Below are positions 27,988-36,387 of a DNA stretch of 64,000 bases, in pieces. Every line of letters starts with the position of its first letter. The stretch's first letter is position 1. The translations under genes were made by a program, and so were the position numbers. The stretch is from Parasediminibacterium sp051861445 (GTDB lineage: Bacteria; Bacteroidota; Bacteroidia; Chitinophagales; Chitinophagaceae): positions 124,001-188,000 of the forward strand of contig JBHYCS010000003.1 in NCBI GenBank assembly GCA_051861445.1, given 5' to 3'. The notes under the pieces are model-generated. The model had not been told where the DNA came from, ran no database searches, and was given only the letters and a program-made list of their open reading frames with translations.

Positions 27988-28809
27988 TTATATTTCTTTA
28001 ATCAATTCTTTAAAAATAACGGTAAGCTTTGGTTCCGCTTCTTTAGCAGCTTGCAACACCTCTTCATGTGTGATAGTATTTTCATCTTCTCTAATTCCTA
28101 AATCGGTAATTACACTCATTGCAAATACTTTCATACCACAATGTATAGCTGCAATTGTTTCTTGAACTGTACTCATACCTACTGCATCTCCACCAACAGC
28201 TTTTATTAACAAATATTCTGCTCTTGTTTCAAAAGTTGGTCCAGTTACACCAACATACACACCTTGTTTTACATCAATATTATTTGCTTTGGCTATTTCG
28301 ATGGCCTTAGCAATTAAATCTTTATTGTAAGGTTCACTCATATCAGGAAAACGAGTGCCTAATTCATCAACATTTGGACCTAATAACGGATTAATAGTAA
28401 AGAAGCTAATATGATCTTTAATAATCATTAAATCACCCACTTTAAAATCTGGATGTACGCCACCTGATGCATTTGAAAGCAAAAGCGTTTCAATACCCAA
28501 CATTTGCATTACACGTACAGGAAAAGAAACTTGTTGTGGTGTATAACCTTCGTAATAATGAAATCTTCCACTCATTACCACCACTTTTTTACCGCTCAAT
28601 TCTCCAAAAATTAATTTACCACCATGCCCTTGAACAGTGCTTACTGGAAAATTTGGAATATCTGTATATGGTATTTCTTTTTCGGCTACAATTTCTTTTG
28701 AAAAATTTCCTAATCCACTACCTAAAATAATGCCTACTTTGGCATTGGTATTAAACTGGCTTTTTATAAATGCAACGGTTTCTTGCAATTGGCTGTATAA
28801 TAAACTCAT
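27988..28809 (-). CDS. Purine-nucleoside phosphorylase, trimeric type
   Basis: Splits purine nucleosides with phosphate to base and pentose-1-phosphate. The 273-residue length and sequence fit the trimeric (PNP I/XapA-like) class: GIILGSGLGNFSKEI, the phosphate-site GRFHYYEGYTPQQVSFPVRVMQMLG, LLSNASGGVHPDFKVGDLMIIKDHI, and the base-site region TFETRAEY followed by GDAVGMSTVQETIAA. All motifs are intact. It is a single gene convergent with the lipid operon. Confidence 0.95.
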   Translation of the reverse strand: MSLLYSQLQETVAFIKSQFNTNAKVGIILGSGLGNFSKEIVAEKEIPYTDIPNFPVSTVQGHGGKLIFGELSGKKVVVMSGRFHYYEGYTPQQVSFPVRVMQMLGIETLLLSNASGGVHPDFKVGDLMIIKDHISFFTINPLLGPNVDELGTRFPDMSEPYNKDLIAKAIEIAKANNIDVKQGVYVGVTGPTFETRAEYLLIKAVGGDAVGMSTVQETIAAIHCGMKVFAMSVITDLGIREDENTITHEEVLQAAKEAEPKLTVIFKELIKEI

Positions 28810-28826
28810 AAATAAAAATTAGTGGG

Positions 28827-28834
28827 CAAATATA
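28827..28834 (-). promoter_or_regulatory. -7 box of pnp
   Basis: On the minus strand TATATTTG fits TAnnTTTG and lies 18 bases before the pnp ATG, implying a very short leader. No clear -33 element is seen. Confidence 0.4.
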
Positions 28835-28846
28835 GGCTTAGCCTGC

Positions 28847-28882
28847 AAATAAAAAGGCTGTAATCTTTCGACTACAGCCTTT
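28847..28882 (-). terminator. Intrinsic terminator of the cold-shock gene
   Basis: AAAGGCTGTA (28853-28862) pairs perfectly with TACAGCCTTT (28873-28882) around a 10-base loop. Read on the minus strand the stem is followed by TTTTTATTT. It sits just downstream of the csp stop codon. Confidence 0.9.
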
Positions 28883-28905
28883 ATAGTTAGGTTAAGAGTA
28901 TATAC

Positions 28906-29109
28906 TTATGCAATACGCTTTACGTTAACGGCATTTAAACCTTTACGGCCTTCTTGCACGTCAAACTGAACTTTGTCATTTGCTTCGATTTGATCAATCA
29001 AACCGTTAGCATGTACAAAAGTTTCTTTGCTAGAATCATCATGCTTAATGAAACCAAACCCCTTTTCTTCATTGAAGAACTTTACAGTTCCTGTAATTTT
29101 TGTGTCCAT
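28906..29109 (-). CDS. Cold-shock domain protein
   Basis: A 67-residue single-domain CspA-type protein binding single-stranded RNA or DNA. GTVKFFNEEKGFGFIKHDD contains the RNP1 motif KGFGFI; the RNP2 position reads ETFVHANGL. The C-terminal KVQFDVQEGRKGLNAVNV is typical. It is monocistronic, with its own terminator. Confidence 0.96.
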   Translation of the reverse strand: MDTKITGTVKFFNEEKGFGFIKHDDSSKETFVHANGLIDQIEANDKVQFDVQEGRKGLNAVNVKRIA

Positions 29110-29137
29110 TGTAAAATTGTAAATAATTGATAAAGTG

Positions 29138-29145
29138 CAAATGTA
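29138..29145 (-). promoter_or_regulatory. -7 box of the cold-shock gene
   Basis: Minus-strand TACATTTG fits TAnnTTTG, 29 bases before the csp ATG. A -33 element is not evident. Confidence 0.4.
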
Positions 29146-29278
29146 GACTTTAAAAACTGCCCCACCTAATTAATTAATTTTTTGTTCTAATATATATGTA
29201 TATAAAAATGAAATTGTTTCAACTATATATGTTTATAACCAAGTGGACACAACACGTACAGCGGCTTTAATTAAGAAA

Positions 29279-29797
29279 TTAGTCAACAATTTTTACAGAA
29301 CTAAAAAACTTGTCTTTCTCGGCTTTATTAGCTTTCTCACCTTCGGTATAATAAAATGCAACACTATACGATTTGTAAAAAACAGTCATTAAATACATTT
29401 TAATTTTCTTTGCATCTTTTGACATTTCAATAGTATAATTATAAACATGGTATTTATCTTGAAGCATTGAGAAACTTTCGTCCAAAATAGTGCTATTAGG
29501 CATTTTACCAACCATACCACCTTTAAACTGATCTTTAAATTCTTGCGTTGGCACCATTGATGATAGCATGTTTTCATCTAATCCAAAAGGCGTAAAATCA
29601 ATACTCATTACCATTAAAACAGAACTGTCGGCCGATTTACAAACCTGCATATTTTGCCCAGCCCTATTTTCTTTTATAGGTGTTTGTGGCATTTGCACTG
29701 TTACCTTGTCCATTACTTGAACGGTTTTCCATGCATCTTGTGCAAAAGAAAGGGCTGTAAAAAATACAGCAATTAATAGTGTTGTTATTTTTTTCAT
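29279..29797 (-). CDS. Exported protein of unknown function
   Basis: A 172-residue protein with a clear signal peptide (MKKITTLLIAVFFTALSFAQ). The mature part begins DAWKTVQVMDKVTVQMP and has alternating beta segments ending in DKFFSSVKIVD, a pattern reminiscent of small PsbP/Mog1-like secreted domains, but I do not recognise the family with confidence. A single Cys is present. It is monocistronic, between csp and surE. Confidence 0.75.
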   Translation of the reverse strand: MKKITTLLIAVFFTALSFAQDAWKTVQVMDKVTVQMPQTPIKENRAGQNMQVCKSADSSVLMVMSIDFTPFGLDENMLSSMVPTQEFKDQFKGGMVGKMPNSTILDESFSMLQDKYHVYNYTIEMSKDAKKIKMYLMTVFYKSYSVAFYYTEGEKANKAEKDKFFSSVKIVD

Positions 29798-29877
29798 GGA
29801 ATGAAGATAAAGGCATCAACCTATATTTTAAACAACTGTTTGAATAATATTAAATACTTAATCATTATTTTGCAACT

Positions 29878-30669
29878 ATGAAGAAGAAGAATATCAAGCA
29901 AGTAGAAGAAAAAATTATTTTAATTACCAACGACGATAGCATTGCAGCACCAGGCATTAAAGCATTGGCTGAAGCAGTAAAAGATTTAGGTAGAGTTGTA
30001 ATTGTTGCTCCAGATAAACCTCAAAGTGGAATGGGTCATGCTATTACCATTGGCAACCCAATAAGATTACAAAAAAGTTTTTTGATAGAAGGTGTTGAAG
30101 CCTACACTTGTAGTGGAACACCAGTAGACTGTGTAAAATTGGCTGTTGATAAAATATTACATCGTAAGCCAGATATCTGTTTAAGTGGCATTAATCATGG
30201 AGCAAACCATAGTATTAATGTAATTTATAGCGGTACCATGAGTGCAGCTATGGAAGCAGCTATAGAAAGCATACCTTCTGCCGGATTTTCAATTTTAGAT
30301 TATAGTATGGAAGCCGATTTTTCTGCTGCAAAAGTGTATGTAAGAAAAATTGCAGAAATGATGTTGTCGAAAAAATTAGAAAAGCATTTTTTACTAAATG
30401 TAAATTTTCCAGCTGTACCAGCAAAAGATATCAAAGGCATTAAATTTTGTAAGCAAGCCTATGCTAAATACGAAGAAAAATTTGATGAACGCAAAGACCC
30501 ACATGGCAGAAACTATTATTGGCTAACCGGTGAATTTGTAAACTTTGACAAAGCAAAAGATACCGATGTTTGGGCATTAGCACATAACTATGTAAGCATT
30601 GTACCTGTTCAATTTGATCTTACACATTACAAACTGAAACAACAATTAGAAACCACTTGGAAATTATAA
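29878..30669 (+). CDS. surE: 5'/3'-nucleotidase SurE
   Basis: A metal-dependent nucleoside monophosphatase of 263 residues. The N-terminal ILITNDDSIAAPGI carries the metal-binding Asp pair (D19, D20), followed by VAPDKPQSGMGHAITI with the conserved Ser, and CLSGINHGANHSINVIYSGTMSAAMEA with the metal Asn and the active-site loop. All hallmarks are intact. The next gene follows after three bases and is a small membrane protein. Confidence 0.96.
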   Translation: MKKKNIKQVEEKIILITNDDSIAAPGIKALAEAVKDLGRVVIVAPDKPQSGMGHAITIGNPIRLQKSFLIEGVEAYTCSGTPVDCVKLAVDKILHRKPDICLSGINHGANHSINVIYSGTMSAAMEAAIESIPSAGFSILDYSMEADFSAAKVYVRKIAEMMLSKKLEKHFLLNVNFPAVPAKDIKGIKFCKQAYAKYEEKFDERKDPHGRNYYWLTGEFVNFDKAKDTDVWALAHNYVSIVPVQFDLTHYKLKQQLETTWKL

Positions 30670-30672
30670 ACT

Positions 30673-30969
30673 ATGTTTTTAAAAAAAGATCATTTGTGGT
30701 TGGGAATAATCTTAGGATTTTTAGCACCTATTCTAGGCGTTGTTGGTTTTTATTTTTATAAGTTTAGCAGTGCACGTTTTGTAGAATTTTTAGAGTTTAT
30801 GCTTGCTTGGAAAAGTTTATTTACTTCTGTTATCAGCCTTTCTTTAATTGCAAATGCTGCCATATTTACCATTTACATTAATACCCATAAAGACAAAACA
30901 GCAAGAGGTATTTTTATTACTACTTGCATTTATGCAATTGTTTGTATTGTGGTGAAGTATTTTGTGTAG
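30673..30969 (+). CDS. Small membrane protein of unknown function
   Basis: A 98-residue protein with three hydrophobic helices (LWLGIILGFLAPILGVVGF, SLFTSVISLSLIANAAIF and GIFITTCIYAIVCIVV). It follows surE by three bases and is surely co-transcribed. No family recognised. It is the last gene before the AT-rich accessory stretch that runs to about 37.2 kb. Confidence 0.75.
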   Translation: MFLKKDHLWLGIILGFLAPILGVVGFYFYKFSSARFVEFLEFMLAWKSLFTSVISLSLIANAAIFTIYINTHKDKTARGIFITTCIYAIVCIVVKYFV

Positions 30970-30974
30970 TGAAA

Positions 30975-32333
30975 TTAAAATTTGTTTTTTAATAGTTTAC
31001 TAGCTTCATATTGCATGTGAACAATTTGAACGGAAGGAATTTTTGCTTTTTTTTGAACAATATATTCTGCCCATTTTTTCACTTTATTTATATCATTTTG
31101 TTCTTCAGAAAGCTTCATTAATAAAAAAGGAGCTTTAAACTTAGAGGGAATTAAATAAAACGCATTTAAGAAATGTTTTTCTGCATCACTATAATTTTTT
31201 TCAAATTTATAGAGCAATGCTAACTGAATATTTGTATCATAATCACCACAAATATTAAACCCTTTTAATAAACATTTTTTTGCTTCATCGTATTTTTCAA
31301 TACTTATTAATAGTGTAGAATAATCTTTAAGAAAATCTGGGTTATTTGATAGATTAAGATAAGCTAGTTTATAATAATAGAAACTTTTTTTTATTGAACG
31401 TGAAACACTATATTCTTGTAGTGCATTTTTCCAATAAATTCTACTTGTAATTTCGATTTTTAAATTATAAAGAAAGTATAATAAAAATATTAATAAAATA
31501 TAAAATGCATTATTTTTAAATAAAATGCAAATCATAGTTACAACTAAGTATATAATTAAAAAAAATGTGGGGATATGATAAAAAGGATAAGAAAAAAAAC
31601 TACCAAACAAAAGCATCGAGGAAGAGCAAAATAAATTAAAATTATTGCTATTGGTGTCTTTACATTCTCTTATAAAAAAAATACAAAAAAAGATTAAAAC
31701 TATAAATAAGATTGAAATCGTTTTAATTATTCCAATTTCTAGAGATAACTGAAGCCATTCATTTAACACATAATATACGTTTCCTGCAACTAATTGCTTA
31801 GAGTCTTCTGTGCCATGCAATTGAAAATAGTTAATCTGTTCAATATTATAAATTTTTCTAAAATTTTCGCTACTATTATTATTAAAACTAGATTTTTTAA
31901 ATGCTTGAAAACAATTTTTTACAATAAAAGAACGACCTACTGTAGAATTAAATTTTGAATAAAATGTAAAATATAAGATACATACAATTGAAAGAAAGAG
32001 AAAAACTACAAAAGAAGAAAAAATCTTTTTTTTTAATCTATAGACATGTAACAATAGTCCAAAGACAAAACAAAGTAACCCAATTCTGCTTTGCAAATAA
32101 ACATTAATAGCAACGATGCTAAATAATAAAATTAGTGTTAGATATTTCTTTTTTTGAAAGTTTTGGCTAGTTGGTAAAATTAGAAAAAAAAAGGTGGTTA
32201 TAAATATTCCAAAAACCGAAGGATTGTACAATGTGTATGGTGATAATGGGACTTCGAGATAAACCAAAAGAAAGTAAACAATAAAAAGACTAATCCCCAA
32301 AATAATTTGTAACCATTTTAAGGGATTAGTCAT
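30975..32333 (-). CDS. O-antigen ligase/polymerase-like membrane protein with TPR tail
   Basis: A protein of about 452 residues with eight or more hydrophobic helices in its first 290 residues, then a soluble tail with TPR-like helix pairs (YDEAKKCLLKGFNICGDYD, YSDAEKHFLNAFYLIPSK). QSRIG after the third helix and NEWLQLSLEIGI in the later loop resemble the Wzy/WaaL pattern, so it may join or polymerise surface glycans. The coding sequence is conspicuously AT-rich compared with flanking genes. The Met at 32333 is chosen; one at 32363 would overlap the upstream gene by seven bases, which may mean translational coupling. Confidence 0.7.
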   Translation of the reverse strand: MTNPLKWLQIILGISLFIVYFLLVYLEVPLSPYTLYNPSVFGIFITTFFFLILPTSQNFQKKKYLTLILLFSIVAINVYLQSRIGLLCFVFGLLLHVYRLKKKIFSSFVVFLFLSIVCILYFTFYSKFNSTVGRSFIVKNCFQAFKKSSFNNNSSENFRKIYNIEQINYFQLHGTEDSKQLVAGNVYYVLNEWLQLSLEIGIIKTISILFIVLIFFCIFFIRECKDTNSNNFNLFCSSSMLLFGSFFSYPFYHIPTFFLIIYLVVTMICILFKNNAFYILLIFLLYFLYNLKIEITSRIYWKNALQEYSVSRSIKKSFYYYKLAYLNLSNNPDFLKDYSTLLISIEKYDEAKKCLLKGFNICGDYDTNIQLALLYKFEKNYSDAEKHFLNAFYLIPSKFKAPFLLMKLSEEQNDINKVKKWAEYIVQKKAKIPSVQIVHMQYEASKLLKNKF

Positions 32334-32356
32334 AATCAAAATTGTAAACTTAAAAA

Positions 32357-33082
32357 CTAACACAAAACTACTTTCTTAAAATAAAAAGTAGTAGATAAAA
32401 AAGTAAGTATTCTCTTTAAAAAATAAAAGCTTGCTGACCCCATATCTATGCAAATTTCTACAGAATTACCTAGCTGTTCTATTTTGGTTATGTTGTGTAC
32501 CACACCATTTTTATAATCGTTTTTTTCAGATGCAATATTGAGCTTTTCAATCATACTGCTAAAGTTTTCGGTGAAAGATTGAATATTAAAATCGGCATCT
32601 TCTTTTAAACTAAGTAATAGTGTAAAATCCATATTTAATCGCTCAACAATCAAATCGTAACTCAAATTTTTTAAGTTAAAAGGTAAGGTTGCTTTTGGAT
32701 ATAATTGTTTATAGTACAAAGCCGCATCTACCCTATCTAAGAAGAAAACAATATCTTTTTCATCAATTTCTTCATCGTCTGTTTTATAAATTTTCCCTGA
32801 AAGAGATTGCCAAGCTACGGTAATTGGATTCCAATTGTGGTTAATATAAATTGTGGCTGCAATAGCAGAAACACCTGTTTCAGTATTTACAAAAACCGAA
32901 CTTTCGAAAGTGGCAATACTTGTATGCTTATTAGGTTTTATACCTGTAAATACTTCAAAAAAATGAGGCAATTGCACTTCTGCAATTTCTAAAAACCGAC
33001 GAGAAAATTTAAAACCAAATTCTTTTTGCACAAAATTGTTAAGATGTGGAAATTCAATAGGTGCATATATAAACAGAATCAT
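32357..33082 (-). CDS. Unknown protein, paralogue 1 (downstream of lipoprotein nuclease)
   Basis: A 241-residue protein without signal peptide or membrane segment; I do not recognise the family. It is about four-fifths identical to the protein at 35453-36199, with the first 65 residues diverged and the rest nearly identical, including YINHNWNPITVAWQS and KTDDEEIDEKDIVFFLDR. It starts 28 bases after the stop of the lipoprotein gene on the same strand. A soluble, acidic partner directly after a probable nuclease fits an immunity protein, but this is inference. Its end overlaps a possible start of the O-antigen ligase-like gene. Confidence 0.7.
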   Translation of the reverse strand: MILFIYAPIEFPHLNNFVQKEFGFKFSRRFLEIAEVQLPHFFEVFTGIKPNKHTSIATFESSVFVNTETGVSAIAATIYINHNWNPITVAWQSLSGKIYKTDDEEIDEKDIVFFLDRVDAALYYKQLYPKATLPFNLKNLSYDLIVERLNMDFTLLLSLKEDADFNIQSFTENFSSMIEKLNIASEKNDYKNGVVHNITKIEQLGNSVEICIDMGSASFYFLKRILTFLSTTFYFKKVVLC

Positions 33083-33110
33083 AATATAAATTTGTAATTA
33101 AAATGAAGCA

Positions 33111-35072
33111 CTAAGGTATTCTAATTGCAACTCGTATCAAGTTATATGCGATTTTTGCACAAGCAATATCATCTAAAATTCCTAATCCACCAGTAAGTAT
33201 ATCTTCCACAATAGTAGCTACCATCACCCCTACTGCAACACCTATTAAAGAATTTTTAATTGCATTAGCTAAATCAGGATTGTTTTTAAGATAAACCCAT
33301 ATTTTCTCATACATATCATTTTGATTTGCTAAGAGAGCTTGAAATAAAATTTTCAATTTAACTAACAAGTTAGAAGGTAAAGGAGCTGGAAAAGGAACGG
33401 TAATTGGATTACTAGTTTTATCAACTGCAAGATAGCCAATTACACCTGGTGCAGTAAGTCTAGCCTGTAAAACTTGGGTTTTACTTTTTGGATATGGCAA
33501 TATACGTGTTGGATAAGCTACTCCTTCTATAAATGATGAATTACAAAATTGCTTAGCCTTATCTAGATATATTTGAATTTCAACGATTCCTGCACTTCTG
33601 CCCTCAGGTTTATCAGGTTTTATTTCAAATAATTCTAAAGTATTTAAATTAGCGATGTCTACCCTACCTCTAAATCCTGTTCCACTTACTGAACTTTGTG
33701 GTATTGAATATTCGTAGAAAGAATTAGCATGTCTATCAATATAGTCTTGTTGTATTAAATAATGTTCAAGGGTTCCATTAAAGTTGATATTACCTCTTAA
33801 TCTTGTACCATAGCAACTTAAATTCATATTGCCAGATACATCATCATCTTCTAAATACAACTGATTTATTAAAAATTTTTCTTGAAATGTAAGACCATAA
33901 GGATTGTTACTTTCCGGAAATTGAGGTAAAGGGGAAGAGTAATTCGGATCAAATACACAATCTCCAAAAAAATAACATGCCGGATCCATTCCAAAATTAG
34001 GATCAAATGGGTCATAAGGGTTGTATGGATCACTTGGATCTGGATTAGTTGGGTCACCGCCACCATAAGAAGGGTCTCCAGGATTGTAAGGATTAAATGG
34101 ATCGTTTGGATCTGAAGGATCACTAGGATCTGAAGGGTTACTTGGATCAGTAGGATCGTTTGGATCTATTGGATCGCTTGGATCTTCAGGTGTTGGCACT
34201 TCTACCTCATCAGGGCATGGTACTTGTATAGGCACTTTTTGAGACTCATCACAATCACCCCATTGATGACAATTAAATGGTTCATCACCTAAAAGAGCCA
34301 CAATGTCTGATGGACACCATAATTCATAGCATTCACCTCCTCCATCATTCGCAACAATTTGATTATTTTTTGCTTGATGCTTCTTTTTAAAATTACTTGA
34401 TACTACATTACTATTTGTTGAATTTCTAACTAAAAATGCTTTTTCAATTTTTCCATTTTTAAAATAAAATTTCTTTAGCCCCTCACCGTTCCACCTATAA
34501 ATATTAACATAGCCACTAAAATCGTTATCCATATTTACAATACCGTTATTCGAAATATCAAAATTTTCTTTTCGTAAATATTGACTATCTGGTGTAATAT
34601 GCACAATTCTAGGAAATATATTACCTTTTGAATCTTTAACAATAATAGCATTGGTTAAAGTATAATGTGCAAGTTTTCTTTTTTCAGCATCAGTATGAAC
34701 ATTATTCTTAATTTCAAAATATTTATTTTCTGCTGCATAAGGCATCTCAATGACACTGTATTTTTTTTTATCATCATGTTTTGCCATTTTCCATGATGGA
34801 TATTTCTGTGTTGGAATTTTTCCATTGTCAAATAAATCAGAAAAAGTAGAAATAGATTTGCTAGATTTTCTGTCTAACGAACTTTTATTTAAGTTTTTAT
34901 ATTCTTCTGTTTTAACAAAAGATCCATAAAACCAATCTTTGGCTTCCTGAACTGAAAACTTTTCCTTAATTGGAGGAGTTATTAAGTCTCGTTTTCGACA
35001 ACTGTTTATTACAACAGTAATTAATAATAATAAAGAAAATGCTAAAGGTTTGAATGACTTAGTAAAAAGCAT
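33111..35072 (-). CDS. Lipoprotein with D-P repeat linker and PD-(D/E)xK-like C-terminal domain
   Basis: A 653-residue surface-type protein. The lipobox is V-I-N-S-C with Cys 25. Residues of about 35-235 are a globular region I cannot name; a Cys-rich patch lies at 248-286, a linker of D-P and N-P repeats at 297-358, and a C-terminal domain at about 390-653. In that domain D472 (RGRVDI), E483-x-K485 (LFEIKP) and Q500 (EIQIYLDKA) make a D...ExK...Q pattern typical of PD-(D/E)xK nuclease folds and of Tox-REase domains in polymorphic toxins. A glycine-rich hydrophobic tail (609-653) could insert in membranes. The paralogue downstream may be its immunity protein. A non-toxic surface lipoprotein is the alternative. 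Confidence 0.65.
   Translation of the reverse strand: MLFTKSFKPLAFSLLLLITVVINSCRKRDLITPPIKEKFSVQEAKDWFYGSFVKTEEYKNLNKSSLDRKSSKSISTFSDLFDNGKIPTQKYPSWKMAKHDDKKKYSVIEMPYAAENKYFEIKNNVHTDAEKRKLAHYTLTNAIIVKDSKGNIFPRIVHITPDSQYLRKENFDISNNGIVNMDNDFSGYVNIYRWNGEGLKKFYFKNGKIEKAFLVRNSTNSNVVSSNFKKKHQAKNNQIVANDGGGECYELWCPSDIVALLGDEPFNCHQWGDCDESQKVPIQVPCPDEVEVPTPEDPSDPIDPNDPTDPSNPSDPSDPSDPNDPFNPYNPGDPSYGGGDPTNPDPSDPYNPYDPFDPNFGMDPACYFFGDCVFDPNYSSPLPQFPESNNPYGLTFQEKFLINQLYLEDDDVSGNMNLSCYGTRLRGNINFNGTLEHYLIQQDYIDRHANSFYEYSIPQSSVSGTGFRGRVDIANLNTLELFEIKPDKPEGRSAGIVEIQIYLDKAKQFCNSSFIEGVAYPTRILPYPKSKTQVLQARLTAPGVIGYLAVDKTSNPITVPFPAPLPSNLLVKLKILFQALLANQNDMYEKIWVYLKNNPDLANAIKNSLIGVAVGVMVATIVEDILTGGLGILDDIACAKIAYNLIRVAIRIP
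33993..34193 (-). repeat. Coding tandem repeat: Asp-Pro-rich linker
   Basis: About 65 codons of the lipoprotein gene encode repeated S-D-P, N-D-P, D-P-x-N-P units; at DNA level short GGATCx repeats recur (for example GGATCGTTTGGATCT). It separates the N-terminal lipoprotein part from the C-terminal domain. Such tracts vary in length by slippage and by recombination. Confidence 0.85.
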
Positions 35073-35179
35073 AAATATTAATTTTGGTCACATAAAAATA
35101 ATATGAATTTGATTTATACTTATAAGTGTAATTTTTATAATTTAGTGAAAAAATATAAAAAATTAGAAACTACTTAAAC

Positions 35180-35416
35180 ATGTCATTAGGTGAAAATATT
35201 CGAAAAATAAGAGAATTGAGAAACTATTCACAGAAGTTCATGGCAATTAAACTAGGAATTTCGCAAGAAAAATTCAGTTATTTAGAAACGAAACAAAAAA
35301 ATATTGATGATATTACTTTAAACAGAATAAGCAACATTCTTAATGTTAATGTTAATCTGATAAAAATATTTGATGCAAACAAGTTTTTAGATGAATGGAA
35401 TAAAAGATATGAATAA
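35180..35416 (+). CDS. Small XRE-family helix-turn-helix regulator
   Basis: A 78-residue single-domain DNA-binding protein: LGENIRKIRELRNYSQKFMA, then KLGISQEKFSYLETKQKNID is the recognition helix-turn-helix of the Cro/C1/XRE fold, and ITLNRISNILNVNVNLI completes the five-helix domain. It is divergent from the lipoprotein gene (107 bases between starts) and convergent with paralogue 2, a common place for a controller of an accessory module. Very AT-rich. Confidence 0.88.
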   Translation: MSLGENIRKIRELRNYSQKFMAIKLGISQEKFSYLETKQKNIDDITLNRISNILNVNVNLIKIFDANKFLDEWNKRYE

Positions 35417-35452
35417 AATAGAAAATCACTTTAATTATATAAAAAGTTTTAT

Positions 35453-36199
35453 TTAGCACAAAACAACCTTTTCGAAATATAAAGTAGAAGATAAAAAAGT
35501 AAGTATTTTCTTTAGAATGTAAAAGCTAGCTGAGCCCATATCTATACAAATTTCTACAGAATCGCCTTGCTGTTCTATTTTGGTTATGTTGTGTACCACA
35601 CCATTTTTGTAATCTTTTTTCTCAGATGCAATATTGAGCTTTTCAATCATACTACTAAAAACTTCAGTAAATGATGCAATATTAAAATCAGCATTTTCTT
35701 TTAGAGTAAGTAATAGTGTAAAATCGATATTTAAACGCTCAACAACCAATTCATAACTCAAATTTTTTAAGTTAAACGGCAAGGTTGCTTTAGGGTACAA
35801 TTGTTTATAGTACAAAGCAGCATCTAATCTATCTAGAAAGAAAACAATATCTTTTTCATCAATTTCTTCATCATCTGTTTTATAGATTTTACCAGAACGA
35901 GATTGCCATGCTACTGTAATAGGGTTCCAATTGTGGTTAATATAAATGTTGGCCGCAATTGCAGAAACACCTGTTTCTTCATTTACAAAAACTGTACTTG
36001 TAAAGTATGACATACTAATATGCTTGTTTATCTTCAAACCAGTGATTAATTCAAAAAAATTACGCAATTGTATTTCTGCAATTTCTAAGAAAAGAGAAGA
36101 AAATTTAAACCCAAAATCTTTTTGAACATTTACATTTAAAGATTCGAATAAAGAAGGCGCATAAAAAAAATAGACATGTTTAGAAATTAAAATTTTCAC
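35453..36199 (-). CDS. Unknown protein, paralogue 2
   Basis: A 248-residue soluble protein, near-duplicate of the one at 32357-33082: from about residue 70 on the two are almost identical (YINHNWNPITVAWQSRSG, KTDDEEIDEKDIVFFLDR, VVHNITKIEQQGDSVEICID), while the N-termini differ. Family unknown. It is not next to a second lipoprotein gene, so it could be an orphan immunity gene left after duplication, or one member of a protein pair of other function. Confidence 0.7.
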   Translation of the reverse strand: MKILISKHVYFFYAPSLFESLNVNVQKDFGFKFSSLFLEIAEIQLRNFFELITGLKINKHISMSYFTSTVFVNEETGVSAIAANIYINHNWNPITVAWQSRSGKIYKTDDEEIDEKDIVFFLDRLDAALYYKQLYPKATLPFNLKNLSYELVVERLNIDFTLLLTLKENADFNIASFTEVFSSMIEKLNIASEKKDYKNGVVHNITKIEQQGDSVEICIDMGSASFYILKKILTFLSSTLYFEKVVLC

Positions 36200-36258
36200 T
36201 TTGTATATTAAAAATAATTAAAGAATGTAAATTCAATTAAATTCGGTGAAAATATTTT

Positions 36259-36387
36259 ATGATACTCATTTATATACTTCTTGCTACAATTGCTTTTCTC
36301 CTAATCATTAACATCATTCTTACTTTAAAAGCAAGTAAGAAAGAAACAAGTAGTGAATTAACCCTTATCAAAATATTCGAAGCATGA
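36259..36387 (+). pseudogene. Duplicated 5' fragment of rmuC, 42-codon ORF
   Basis: A 42-residue ORF encoding one membrane helix. Its residues 12-30 equal the N-terminal anchor of the RmuC protein at 37270 except for one substitution. The identical DNA spans 53 bases. The ORF ends with a TGA that overlaps the ATG of the Bro-N gene (ATGA), so it now acts, at most, as a coupled leader ORF. Best read as an rmuC remnant created when the Bro-N cassette entered. Confidence 0.75.
36296..36348 (+). repeat. 53-bp direct repeat, copy 1
   Basis: Identical to 37307-37359 inside rmuC. The two copies bracket the Bro-N gene, giving a repeat-cassette-repeat structure about 1 kb long. Confidence 0.9.

Noticed and set aside
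33993..34193. Possible CRISPR-like or non-coding tandem repeat
   Set aside because: Units are short and irregular, in frame, and encode the Asp-Pro linker of the lipoprotein; there are no spacers and no cas genes.
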